Assembly (NCBI RefSeq): GCF_965638725.1
Contig: NC_134951.1
Span: forward strand, 992,001 to 1,056,000
DNA length: 64,000 bases
Direction of reading: 5' to 3'
From: Aptenodytes patagonicus
Lineage: Eukaryota; Chordata; Aves; Sphenisciformes; Spheniscidae
Each line of letters opens with the position of its first letter. The stretch's first letter is position 1. The translations under genes and the position numbers were made by a program. Below, in pieces: positions 44,258 to 57,600 of the stretch. Below the pieces are notes generated by a model. That model was not told the origin of the DNA and made no database searches. It worked only from the letters and a program-made list of their open reading frames with translations.

Positions 44258-47200
44258 GTTACCTGTTCTACCTCACCGGCAGATCTCACTGGCAGCTGAC
44301 TTCCCTGTAGGTAACTAACTTGATTGCGCTTCTTAAACTATTTTACTATTGCAGATCTATAGTAAATGTCTGAACTTTGATAATTAAAAAAAGTTGAAAA
44401 TGTTGGTAGCAGTATCCAGATGTTTCCAGCTCCTTAGGTAGCAATCTTAATTTCACACTTCCCAAGGCTCACTGCAGCCTGTGTCTTACCCTCTTCCCTT
44501 CCTTTTCTGAATGGGATTCCTCTAGCATAACCAGGTCCTTAAAAGCTGAACTCTCAGCATGGGCTAGCTGTCTAGGCTCCTTCTGTAATTGGGGTGAAGG
44601 AAAATAAGAAACTCCATCCATCTGAACGTGGCAGTACACATGCATGCCTCTCTGTCACTTTAGAGGAAGCTTAGATGTGTAGCTTAAATATAGCTGTCTA
44701 ATTGTTGGTTAAATGAATCCCACCAGTGCTTCTGTTTCATTAAGCATTCTGTGAAATACTTTAATCTCAACATAACTTTTTGATCTTGCCAGTAAGCAAC
44801 AATTTTTTTTTTTTCGCTACTCAAGTTTTTGGCAAAAACGAAGATAACTACTGGCTAGTTCTTTGCGTTTTGTACTTAATGTTGGTATGTCTGGGACAGC
44901 GTGGACCAGAAATGTGAGTTCTCTGGAAAGCCTGGTGCTTCTCATTCCTGGTTCAGTGAGCAGGAGTGGCGAACAGAAATGCTGGTGGTTTGCATGGAAG
45001 GGGGCTCAGAAACTCCACCTGCGAGTGCTAGACCGCTAGTGTCTGCTCGGTCGTGGTAGCTGTGTGCCACAGGGTACGTGTCCCAGCGTGCTTGAGGCCT
45101 TGACCCAGCCGGAGAACCAGGACGGTGCGGCTGCCCAGGTTTGGGTCCTGGGCGTTCGCTGCGGTGCTGCCTGAGGCTGCTGCTGAGGGCAAGAAGCAGT
45201 GGACACAAGTCACAACAGGGAAAATTCAACCTGGGTATTAGGAAAAAAAAATGTGATGAAGGTGGTCTGCGACGGGAACAGAAATGCAGAGAGATGATGG
45301 GATTGCCATCCTTGGGGTAATGAAAATATTTCTAGAAGAGACCCCAGGCAACCTGAGTTAACGTGGCCCTGCTGTGGGGTGTTAGAAGTGCACACTCCGT
45401 GCTCCACAGCCTGCCTTAGTCTTGCTGTTGGTCCTGGGTGCCAAGACAGGACCTGGGTTGGGGGTCCCAATTCCCAGTGTGTGTCAGAGCTGCTGCTGGA
45501 TACGATCAGAAGCACTACGGTCTGGAGAGATTCCTGCTGGAAGTCTCCTCCTGATCTTCAGAGCGTTAGACACTGGCCACCAGCTTTGTAAAGAGTTTCT
45601 AACAAAGTAGTTTCTTAAAAGGTAGAAGAAACAACTGATAAAGAGGGCATGTGATGTCTTGCTCAGAGCAAGTTCAGGTGCTCCTCATCTACCTTTTGCA
45701 GGAGCTTCAGCACTGCTGCCAAACTCCAAGCAGGCACCTCTTTGGTCAGAGTTGCTGTCAGCATTGTGGTTTCTCACCCTGTAACTTACGGTGCTGCTGG
45801 TGCAGCTATTGGTAAAACTCTTCTTTAGCCTCCATTCTTTCTGTGTAAATCCTGATGTCGTTTTGTAACATAGTCCCTTTCAATATCTAGTTGGATGCTT
45901 AGTTGCAGAGTAGATGTGGGATGCAGGGAGCTAGAGCAGGTCCTTTGCGGAGGCGGCATGGCTGACCGTGTAACCGCTCCTGGCTCCCTTCAGTGCAAAG
46001 GCAAATGGGTTTATTCCATGAGAATTGAAACCAGGAGTCTCTGCGGTTGCCTTGCAAGTGAGCATCTATTCCCATTGTCTTGAGGCACAATGCCTTTTCA
46101 CTGGAGCTGAGAGCTGGCAAGGTGCTAGCTTGAGGCTTTTTTCTTCTTGCAGATGAGGTGTAGCTAACCTTGTTGCAGCGTACAGCAAACTAAAGAATCC
46201 AAACAAGTCTTACGGCCTCCAGTGTTGCCTTGGGAGCGGCCAATGTTTTGGGGTAGCAATAACTTTTGATTCTAGACGTGTTGTGTGACATTCTTCCAGG
46301 TTTTTTTCCCATGCTTTCAAAGGTATGTAATTCCTGTTTCTCAGGCTCTTTCTATATGTTCAATTTGAGTGTTGCGGTATCGGTAATAGCTGAAAAAGGT
46401 GATAAGACTTACTGACAAATGTGATGCTTCTGGGCAATATTGTAGCAATAAACCTTTTTTTTTTTTCCCTTCAATCTTTTTTCCTGCTAATTAGCTTGAC
46501 AACACTGCCGTTCATCTATCATCACTTGAGAACTTACAGAGGTTGGGTGGAAACATCTGGTGGTGTAATACTTGATCTCCTCCAAGAGTAGGGAGGTGAA
46601 GGAACTTTCATGGTCATGCTGAGCCATATAGCTCTGATGCTTGTGGTGTGGAAATTGTCTTCAGATTCCTAGAACTTGGTGTAAACCGAAGATAAATACC
46701 TGCTGCCGTGCTTTGACTCTGTGAAGTCTCTGTGTTTCTTGATGCTGAAGGGTTCATAAATTAAAGCTTTTTATGAAACTTAGGTATTGGAGTGTATGTA
46801 TAAGTTGACAGTAGCTGAAAACATCCTAAATCATATGGCAACTGCTTCAGTTAAATATGTATTGAATTGCAGAGATGTAGCACAAGCAACGGAGCTTCAA
46901 AGTTGAAGATACTATATTTAACACTAGAGACAATGCCATTCTTTGGAGTCTGTGTAGGAAATAATAGGTGTGTCCTTAACCAGCAATTCCATATTGAAAA
47001 TTTTACACAGAAAGGGCTGGGTCACAGCTTATCGCCAACCCTCTTGTAAATGGGAATAATGCTTCGATAGCATTTTAGACTGCAGTGCTTGGTGCTTTAG
47101 TAATGTCAACATGTATCTAATGCCAACAATGACAAAACTTGTTGCTGTGGTGTAGTCTAGGTAGCTTGAGTTAGGGTGCTTTCATAAATAATGGTAATAT

Positions 47201-49965
47201 TTTCTGTTTGTAATGAAAGAAACCTGGTTTTCCAGCAGTAAGTAGTCACTTAAAAGCACATGCCTTCTTTTCATTGAGTTGTAAAAGGCAGCTCGTAGAC
47301 TGTTGCACCAGAGAAAACATTTAAAAGTCCAAGTGCAGTAACTACCCGGCCCTCATAAAACTGCATTCACTTAAAATCTTCGAAAAACTTCAGACATACT
47401 GTGAAGTGTGTAAAGCATTACAAGCTTTCATTTCTCAAATATTGATAGCGACTGCATCATGCAAACAAATGTCAAAATCTATTTGGAAACAATTGGAGAA
47501 TCTCTGACTCCTCAGTTTTGCTGTTAAAAGTTTGAAATCCTTGTATAGTACCTCTGAGGGTAGAGGTAGTATATTTCAGTGTATTTCGTGTCTTTCATCT
47601 GCTGGCATGGCTCAAACTAATCAAATATAGGTGTGTGGGTTCAACGGAAAGTGTACATTCCAGCAAGTTGCCTGGTCTGAAAATGTAAGTGATGGTCTCT
47701 CCTTCCTTTCTTTGGTAGTTCTAGAAGCAAGGAGTTTCAATTATCGAAACAAGAAGTAACTGCTCTGAGTTTCTGCGCTGCAGTAAGTCATCGTTACGGA
47801 AGCTGGGAAGGCAGAGAGCTTCTGGGCTCTTCTTGAGCTTCTAACTATTTGTAACGGGTTGACGGGTTGAATCTTTTTAATGACCTCTGAGACACAGTAC
47901 CTGCCTCTTTGGTAAAGCTAATGCTTTTCCTGAATGAATCTACTTCCCTTTGTTTATGTTGTTACCTGTCTTGTCAATCTGCTGAGTATAAATTAGCCAG
48001 GGTAAGTGTTAACCTGAATTTTATTGTTATGTAACTTGAGGACAAAATTACTGTAACAGGAAGTAGTGACAAATTTTCTGTTTCATAAATAGAAGCAGTT
48101 TATGTGGAAAGCAGATTCATGTACTGTATTTATTTTCTAGCTAACAAATACAGCATAAGTAGGCTAAGACGTGTGAAAAATGATATAATCGGCTGTAATT
48201 GTACTTGAACATACTTAGCGCGCATCCTTGGTGGTTTAGAGTAGAATTCCAATTAGTTGTGAATTTGTGTGTGGACTGTTGGCTTTCTGGAGTCCAGACC
48301 TTTCCCTGCCATGATTTTAGGTATGGGACCTAATGGGCTTCACTGACAACGGGATTCACAGGGAGATAGGGCTGCTTCATGTGATGCCCTCTCTAAAAAT
48401 ATGCGCTGGTAAAGGCGGCTGGCAGTACTCTGCTACTTGGGCCAGAAGTTTACTGAGTATATTAGAAAATGAAAGATGTAATGGCAGAGAATTAAATCAG
48501 CCCTCAAACCTGGAATTAGCTGACACTAAGCAGAGATTATTGCTGCATGGGAACAACTCTGAAGTAAGTACTGTTTCTTGCTAGAGCTTCATTTCCTTTT
48601 TTTTTTTTTTTGCCTTACTACCTTGTGAATAAAAACCTTATTGTCTCTTTTGTCTCTTGGTATGCATAAAATATCACTAAAATAGTTCCTTTGTTAATTT
48701 TCTTTTGTTTTGTTTGTGGGAGCCTTGTGTAAGGTTTAGCTGCTGGAATAACAAAATGATAAAGTTTCTTTTTTCTGGAAGAAGTAACTGCTTGTGTTGA
48801 AACTGTGCGTGGTCTCACAGACCTAAGTGGCAGCGTAGGTGGTGTCAACAGGAAGCTTTAGTTTTCTTTCTGAGCAGAGGGGTTTTTTACATGTAAATTT
48901 GAACTGTACTTTCACATGACTTCTGAAACTCCTTCCCTGGAGAGAATGTGGTTAAGTGAAGAGAGATCCTGTGGGACCCTCACCGGTTGATCCGCTTGCT
49001 TTCTATGGCCACCTCAGATCTTTCTGTGCAGCGTGCTATATTGAGGACTGTCTAACACGTATACTTAGACTCCACTAGGCAAAAGTCGCATTAATGCTTA
49101 TAAATGAGATGAAGGCAGCTGGGGGAGGAGAGGATGAGAAGGCTTCATAACTGGTTCTGGCCCTGTTGTACGTTACTTGCACCAAAGTGAGACTCTCTGA
49201 ACCTTCGTCATTGTCTGGGATCTCAATTTTAGTCTGCTTGGCATGAATGGCAGGTAGACTCACTGCACTCAAAATTCATGGCAGCTGTGCTTTGAACATG
49301 TCTACTGAATTGATGCTTAAGTTAAATGTGCCAGATTCTTAACCATTGGAAATGGCTGTCACTTGATGTCCAGAACCTAGTGCCTGCATCCATTTTATTG
49401 GGAAATGGTCCTTGCCCTAGTTATCTCCTGAACTTTGCCCAGGCCCTGATATGGAGAGTGCTAGCTCCCAAATCAAAACCATGAGATCAAAACCATGCCA
49501 CAAACATGTAGCCCACTGGCTGAAGTTCTGGTCCTGGGAACTTCCCTTGCCATCAGCTGACTCGCTGCTGGATGTGGCCATAGCATGCTGTTCAGCATTT
49601 AATACCCTGGAGGGTTCACGGGCATAGCTGCGGCAGTTAAAGAGCTCGGCCAAAGTCCCCTACCCTGCTGCTTTGCCAGAGGTAGAAAACCATGTTGTTC
49701 TCTTGTACTGCCTCAGCCGTCTCCGTCGATTTAAATCACCAGTGGTGCATTTGTTAATCACCCAAAAGTGTGGCTTGAATTGCTGAGGCATGAATGCCTG
49801 TGCCATTGTCACTCCCTCTGAATGTGGAGGAGGACATGATGCCTCTCAAGGAAAGGTTACTAGAAACCAGGTTGTTTTGAGCTCTTGCAGATTTAGCTTT
49901 AGTTTGTTAAGACACCTTTCCCTACAGACCTCCAGTCAGGCACCTCTAATTAACGTTTTTAAGCT

Positions 49966-51676
49966 CATAGAATCATAGAATCATTGAGGTTGGAAAAGAC
50001 CTCTAAGATCATCGAGTCCAACCATCAACCCAACACCACCATGTCCACTAAACCATGTCCCTAAGTGCCTCATCTACACGTCTTTTAAATACCTCCAGGG
50101 ATGGGGACTCCACCACTTCCCTGGGCAGCCTGTTCCAATGTTTCACCACTCTTTCAGTAAAGAAATTTTTCCTCATGTCCGATCTAAACATCCCCTGGCA
50201 CAACTTGAGGCCATTTCCTCTCGTCCTATCACTTGTTACTTGGGAGAAGAGACCGACCCCACCTTGCTACAACCTCCTTTCAGGTGGTTGTAGAGAGCGA
50301 TGAGGTCTCCCCTCAGCCTCCTTTTCTCCAGGCTGAACAACCCCAGTTCCCTCAGCCGCTCCTCATCAGACTTGTTCTCCAGACCCCTCACCAGCCTCGT
50401 TGCCCTTCTCTGGACACACTCCAGCACCTCGACGTCCTTCTTGTAGTGAGGGGCCCAAAACTGAACACAGTGTTTGAGGTGCGGCCTCACCAGGGCCGAG
50501 TACAGGGGCATGATCCCTTCCCTCCTCCTGCTGGCCACACTATTGCTGATCCAGGCCAGGATGCCATTGGCCTTCTTGGCCGCCTGGGCACACTGCCGGC
50601 TCATGTTCAGCCGGCTGTCGACCAGCACCCCCAGGTCCTTTTCCGACAGGCAGCTTTCCAGCCACTCTTCCCCAAGCCTGTAGCGCTGCATGGGGTTGTT
50701 GTGGCCGAAGTGCAGGACCCGGCACTTGGCCTTGTTGAACCTCATCCAGTTGGCCTTGGCCCATCGATCAAGCCTGTCCAGGTCCCTCTGCAGAGCCTTC
50801 CTACCCTCGAGCAGATCAACACTCCTGCCCAACTTGGTGTCGTCTGCAAACTGACTGAGGGTGCACTCGATCCCCTCATCCAGATCATTGATAAAGATAT
50901 TGAACAAGACCAGCCCCAAAACTGAGCCCTGGGGAACACCGCTCGTGACCGGCTGCCAACTGGATGTAACTCCATTCACCACAACTCTCTGGGCCTGGCC
51001 GTCCAGCCAGTTTTTGACCCAGCGCAGAGTCCACCTGTCTAAGCCGTGAGCCGCCAGCTTCTCTAGGAGAATGCTGTGGGAGACGGTGTCAAAGGCCTTG
51101 CTGAAGTCCAGGTAGACCACATCCACAGCCTTTCCCTCATCCACTAGGCGGGTCACCTGGTCATAGAAGGAGATCAGGTTGGTCAAGCAGGACCTGCCTT
51201 TCATCAACCCATGCTGGCTAGGCCTGATCCCCTGGTTGTCCCGCTCATGCCTTGTGTGCGCCCTCAAGATGAACCGCTCCATAATCTTCCCCGGCACCGA
51301 GGTCAGGCTGACAGGCCTGTAGTTCCCCGGATCCTCCTTCCGGCCCTTCTTGTAGATGGGCGTCACATTGGCAAGCCTCCAGTCGTCCGGGACCTCCCCC
51401 GTTAACCAGGACTGCTGATAAATGATGGAGAGCGGCTTGGCGAGCACCTCCGCCAGCTCCCTCAGCACTCTCGGGTGGATCCCATCCGGCCCCATAGACT
51501 TGTGAGCGTCCAGGTGGCGTAGCAGGTCATTGACTGCTTCCTCTTGGATTACGGGGGGTTCATCCTGCTCGCCGTCCCCGTCTTCCAGCTTGGGGGGCCG
51601 AGTACCCTGAGGATAACTGGTTTGCCTGTTAAAGACTGAGGCAAAGAAGGCATTGAGTACCTCAGCCTTTTCCTTG
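49966..51676 (-). repeat. CR1 retrotransposon, long 5'-truncated copy in RAB10 intron 1
   Basis: About 1.7 kb, antisense to RAB10. The 3' end is CATAGAATCATAGAATCATT, followed by GAGGTTGGAAAAGACCTCTA. The 5' end falls within the ORF2 linker before the reverse transcriptase domain. It belongs to a different subfamily from the copies at 11.8 and 44 kb, and the same one as the copy at 60.5 kb. Confidence 0.95.
50236..51675 (-). pseudogene. CR1 ORF2 reverse transcriptase fragment, 5'-truncated and frameshifted
   Basis: Open for about 480 codons from [16 protein letters not shown]. It covers the reverse transcriptase domain: [43 protein letters not shown] and the catalytic QFADDTKLG are present and intact. 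The frame ends early at 50236; compared with the 60.5 kb copy, a G run just upstream has one G fewer, which moves the last 80 or so residues out of frame. The endonuclease domain is missing. Not a host gene, and not active as it stands. Confidence 0.92.
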
Positions 51677-54600
51677 TATATACAAGATACTCATGTATCT
51701 TAGTTTCTCCCTTGGAGGAGTCGTCATCTTCACTTTACAGGAAAGTTGCATTTTCTACTCATCTTTGCAAATAAACGTCATCACTAGCTTTTTAGTTTAC
51801 AGACCAATATCTAAATGTATGCAGTAGATGGAGTAAGGGAGCGGGAACTTGAGAGAGATGTAAAATTCTTAGTTAATCGCTGTCCATGTCATAGTTGAAT
51901 GAGGCAGTGCCATTTTAAAATGCCTTCCAAGCGGGTACATGTGATGGGACCTCAACTCTGACTGTGTGCTGAATGGTACTGGTGCCTTTCTGACCTTCTG
52001 ATTATTTGGATTTGCTGTTTTAATTCCAGGTATAGGGATGAACAGCACTTCATGTTGTAATCGATCTATTAAACATCTGAACAATGCCACTTGAGGAGGA
52101 GCAGCTTCATGGAATTCTTGACATGTTGATACTGTTCGCTTCCTTACAGCCTTGTGGCTTCTGGGACCTAAATGCGTGGACATAATTTGTATTTAAAAAA
52201 AAAGAAAAGTCTTACTGCTTGTGTTCCAGCTAATATAAAGAGTTACGTCTGCAAATATCCAGTGCATAGTGGCAAGGTAACGGTCTTCTCTCTCTTGGAG
52301 GGGAGTAAAGTGGAACAAAAGAGATCTCAAGAGTTGTTTCTGAAGATGATTGATTTTTTTAAAATATAGGTGACAAGAATAGTGGAGGGGTGGAAGGTCA
52401 CAGTTGCTCTGTAGGTGCAGCAACCTGGTGTATGGAGAGCAGACAATTCACAACACCTCGGTCTCCTTGAATATTTGATTTTTTATTTTTTATTTTTAAT
52501 ACTGGCCCCAAGTGCTCTTAAAGAATTTCTGGTAGCAGTATTGACTTCTGTGATGATTTACTCCAGAATTAACATGTAGGTGTTAGCTAGTGATTTTAAT
52601 ATAAATCTCTGAAGAATGATCTGTTGAGGAGGTTTCAAGTGAAGCTAGTAATGAGAGAAAATTTTTGGTGCACTAGAGGGCTGTAGTCTTGACCTAGATT
52701 TAATATACATCCTTGAAACGAATTGATGCACAAAGGAAGCTTGCAAGCTCACAACTTGACTGCTGCTTTGAAGGGAAACAGGAGCACTTCAAAAAGAATT
52801 TCAAGTTGGGAAAGTGCCCTTCACTCTTGCAGTTCTGAATCCGGTAATTCTGAACATTTGCTGTTCATCTCTGAACTGGCTGGTGGCTGCGGGTGGAATA
52901 TGAGGCAGACTGCTTGGAAAACTCCGGCGAGGCAATTGCAGATGGGGAAGCAGCAGTGCAGCGTGAGGATCCCCCGTTTCTGCAAACAGTGAAGATGTGA
53001 ATGAATTCACAGTATGCGGCCTTTCCCAGATAAGAGGTCAGGCTGGTAACAATGGCCTTCTATTGTCTGGGGGGGATTAAGCCAGATATTTGGGGGGATA
53101 TAAGCCACAGGACTGGATTTGTCACCAAAATGAATATTCAGCTGAGTCCCCCATATCAGTTAGTCAGCGTTGATTTGCATGAATCAGATGTCCCTGCAAC
53201 GCTGAGTCTTACTGCAGTTGCTTGTTTGTTCGTGATGTGTGGCAGCATTTGAAGGCACAACAAATGCAGGCATCTAGAATGGAAGAATGTAGGTCACACT
53301 AAGAAGCTGCCGTCTCGCAGGATTGTCATCTGCTTCGTTAAGAATAGATTAATTGGTAGGAGACAATCTGGCAACAGTGCCACTGCTCATGTCCCGTGTT
53401 CTCCCTTACATTACCAACTCTGGAATTTAGCTGTATTGATACGGTATTAGTGAAACTTAGCCTGCGAAGGCGGTGTTATAAAGATACAACAAAATTATAC
53501 TGAAAAGCTGAAGATGCAGGAAAGAGCCATGGGGGTCACTAGGAGGGGCTGATAGGACTTGATCAGTCTATTGATAAGGAAATACACTTTTTTTTTTAAA
53601 GAATCTCTAGTTTAGCAAATTTTGTGTTAAAAGCTAAAGGTAAGTGGATTGTTTGGATTTTGAGAATCTACTGCATTCCTAAAAATAGATGCTAGAATTA
53701 AATGAGTGGTTTATTAAGGTACATGCCATCGCACTAGCAGATATCACTGGTTAAGAATCTTTAGCTTATCTTTACGGAGGGAGAGATGTGGTCATAATTA
53801 CTTTTCTTGATAACCTGCTCTACAAAAATACCAGTTTTCAGGATACTTCAGTTACTGTGGATCCCTAGCAGTCAAAGATACAGCTATTCCCCCGGTAGTT
53901 TCTCTGCTTGTTACTGTGAATGTTACCAAGAAAACACTGTTCTGTGTAGCCGTTGCTCTCAAGGTGGTATGGATTGAGGCTGGTGACCTCGACATAAAGG
54001 AGTGAGTGCTTACCCAAAGTGATAGGTCATGAGGGTACTAGAACAAAGTATGCAATGGGTTGTTTAGTGAATGGGTGACTAGTAGAGCACTTGGGGAAGG
54101 TCCTTCGGGAAAGGAGAGGCCTCTAGGTGATAGACTCAGTCTGAGGGTGGGAGGATTGACACCAGTGACTGGATGTGTGGGAAAGAGGAGCGGAAAAAAA
54201 AATGTAACACTAATCACCTCATCATTTGTGGCTGGTGGAATTAAAGTAAGTAAATCACTGGTTTCTGTTACCATTGTCCTCCCATGCCTAGCTCTATCAA
54301 AACCGCGCTCCCAAACAGGACGCGTACCTTCGTGGATGTTTTCTCTTACCCAGTTGTTGTGGAACTTTCTTAGACTACTAGAATTAACTAAGAGTACATT
54401 TCCTAAGGTTTCACGTAAGGTATGTGTTACTTTATTTGGGTGCAATTTCTGGTGCTCTGCAAATGCTGAATTGTCACGACCTGAAACCTTGCAGAGCCGG
54501 AAGAGTGAGTTTGTGTTGCTGCTCTAGTTTGCCCTCTCTGCACTAGGAAAATCTTAGTGCAGAGAAGATGAAACACTGAAACACATGAATTCATTGAATT

Positions 54601-57600
54601 TCTGTTTTACTACCGCATAAATCCATAGTCTGCTCATATCTCAAGTACTTCGTTACACTCCTGGTCACTGAATGTCAAAAATGATGGAATTAAAGGTTTA
54701 GAAGAGGACAGCAAAGACAGCCAAGAGGCCATTTCAGTGTCACCTGCTCTGTGATTCCTGATACCCTCCGTGTTGGTCCTGGGGGGCTGCTGCTGGTTCT
54801 CCCCGTAGCCTTCTCTAGGTGGTGGCTCTGGGAGTCCTGCACTGCCCCGATTCATTTTCTGGGGCCCCTTTGCTCCGACTGCTGAGGCTCTGCTCACCGG
54901 TCCTGGCACTGGGCTGCTCTGTCTGAACAAGTTATGTAGGTGCTCCCTAGCCTGCAGTTGAATAGGAGTCCTGAGTCATCGTAACTTTGGAGACTGTAAG
55001 GAAAGTCTTTTTTTTCTTTTTTTTTTTTTATAAGCATTGATTTTAGGTCTGACCAGTGTGGTAGTAGCCTTTAGTTAAAATGAATGGGAATCTGCAACAT
55101 GGTCTAACATAACCGCGAAGTGTTGTCTGTCATCTGTGTTGCAATGGGTACCCTACGTTATTTATAATTTACTTTGTTTTGCAGCAGTTTGTATGGAGTT
55201 ATCTTAGGCTAATAGCAGCAATCAGATTGCCTGGCTCCATGTATTCAGCTGGTGAGAGATACCTGTTTGCCTCCTCTGTTCTCCATCCGCATCTGGCTGT
55301 GGTGTTCTGATGAGCACTGCTGAACTTAAATTTTTGGAAAGCAGCTTGCAAGCTTCTTGCTGTGTTAGGATATACAATTGTGTTTTTGCAGGGGAACTAA
55401 AATTACCTTGAAGGCAGAACAATAACTCAGTCACTGACTGATGGTTGCTGCCTGGTACAGTTTTCTTCTCCTTTTGTCTTTCTTCTCCCACCTGTTCCCC
55501 TTTGCTAACCAGAACAGGCAGGTTCAGAAACATCTTGTTAGTTTTTGAAAAAAGTTCTATTAACCTATTAATTATTAAATTTATTATTCATTTTCTTTTA
55601 TATAGGTGCCTGGTTTTTGCTTTGTCTTACAGCAGTGTTTGCTTGTAGTGGATAATGTCCCTTCAGCTTTTGGAGTCGCCTGCAGTAGTTGGTGTACTTG
55701 CAGGTTTTAGTGTGAGATCAAGAAAAACAAGACCTCACAAGACCTTTGCAGAACTTGTATTCCGTGGTCTTGGTTTTCACCTTTCCAAAGCAAGACGGGA
55801 GCTGTTTGTTTTACGTGGAAGTTTGTGTTAAACAATACTATTTTCTTCTATTTCTTCAAAGAATTCATTGCCACACATAAGTGTAGAAAAGATACATACA
55901 AGAACTGATACACGTACAAGTGTGTATATATGGGAGGCTGGAGCTGTGTCTGTGTTGTATGTATGTGTACACATCAACAAAAGACAATCAGCAGATAAGC
56001 ATGCATGTGAAGTGAGCTTTCTCCTGAAAGAGGAAGACTAGCTGTCTTATTTGCTTAGTTACTATCTTGTTTAGTCATGAGATTAAATGTATTTGAAAGC
56101 TGGAGAGGAGGGTAGCTTCTGTACTGTAAAACCAAGAGGTGTGGAGCTGCCATGATAACTGTTTGTACATCCTCCTCCAAAAGTATGAGCAAAATTAGTA
56201 TTGCCCGCTGAGTTTAGACAAAGGGCACTGTGTGCTTGCATCTTGTCAGACTCTAAAGCATCGATAGGCTTCTCGTTTTGATTCGATCGCTCGTTTTTTG
56301 TTGCTGGTCACACTGCCTTTCCCTCTTCCCACTCCTTCCCAAGTAGCTGGCCGTGCTACACGTGATCAGGGCTAAAGACAAGGAAGAGTTCAAGTGCAAT
56401 GTAATCCCTCACTCCTGATGAATAAATGTCTTGTTAGAGAAAGTAGTTATGACCTAAAGTATCAGTGCCTTACTTGGATCTACAATTTCTTAATACTGCT
56501 TAAAAGAAGCCAAGTAGTCCAGGTTTTCAGGTTTCCTCGTTGTCCCAGTCTCTCTAATAATCTCATTCAGACTTGCTTTAGTGAGCAAGAGTTTGAGACT
56601 TTGTCTAGTGACTCCCTTTATTGTTGTATTACAATTTTATCTGGAGAAAGAAGATGCCACAGAGATCCTACCTGCACAGGTCTGTAGAGCGGGAATCAAG
56701 TCGCGCCAGTGTGCCTAGGCACAAAATGATCACCTGGCCTGGGGTTTGCTATTGTTCCTCTGAAATTAACTCTTCTGTCTGAATCTTGTGGTTCGAACAC
56801 CTTTCACACCAAGTGCAAAGCATTGTCTCAGCAAAGCCCTAGATCCCAGTATTGGGTGCGACACCTGGAAAACCCAGGGTGGAGGCTTTGTTCTGTGCTG
56901 AAGGTGTGAAGAAGGCAGAGAAACTTTTAGAAATCTAATTCATGTAAAGCCTCTGAAAAACAGTATTTGTACTTAAAATGTTGAGTGTGGTTGGAAATGT
57001 TGTCTATTCATACTGTGTAGGTATGAATACCTTGCAGAATAAATATTTTGAAAGACCTAAGTAGTAATTGAGATCACTAAGAGCTTAATTAAAACCAGAA
57101 CTCTCATCTCTTACCTGATACACTTGTGTTGGGCTTACTTTGGAAGGAGAAAGTCTATTTACATCCGAAGCTTTCTTACAAAATATTTGATCCTAACTAC
57201 TTCATTGATAACAAGCGTTAACGTTGGCGTATTCTTAGTAAAATAACATTTGGAAGTATTAAAGCTTGTATGCGGGACTTATGTTGACTTCAGAGAGTTT
57301 ATCATTCTGGGCTTGGTATGTTTGGAAAGGTTGTTACTGGGAGGGGTTAGAGGAATCACCTTTTTATTAGTGTTATGCTCTAGACATTAATAAACTTGAT
57401 AAAGCAGTATCTGGATTAGGAGTTTGTTTCAGAAGTAATTTTCTGCATTAAGGTGTTAAGCTTAAGAAAGTCTTACAATACTATAAATCTGTCTCGAGAA
57501 TTGAGGGATCTCATAATCAGGTAGTTGTATAAAAAGACTAGACAAAGCTCTACAAAGGTCTCTGCCCCAAAGTTAATTTTGTAGTTTTAAAAGCTTCCAG

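Noticed and set aside
50233-50925. Plus-strand frames opposite CR1 ORF2 (also 60690-61478 on the minus strand)
   Set aside because: These are the antisense of the CR1 reverse transcriptase frame. The same pseudo-protein appears at both CR1 copies because the elements are homologous.
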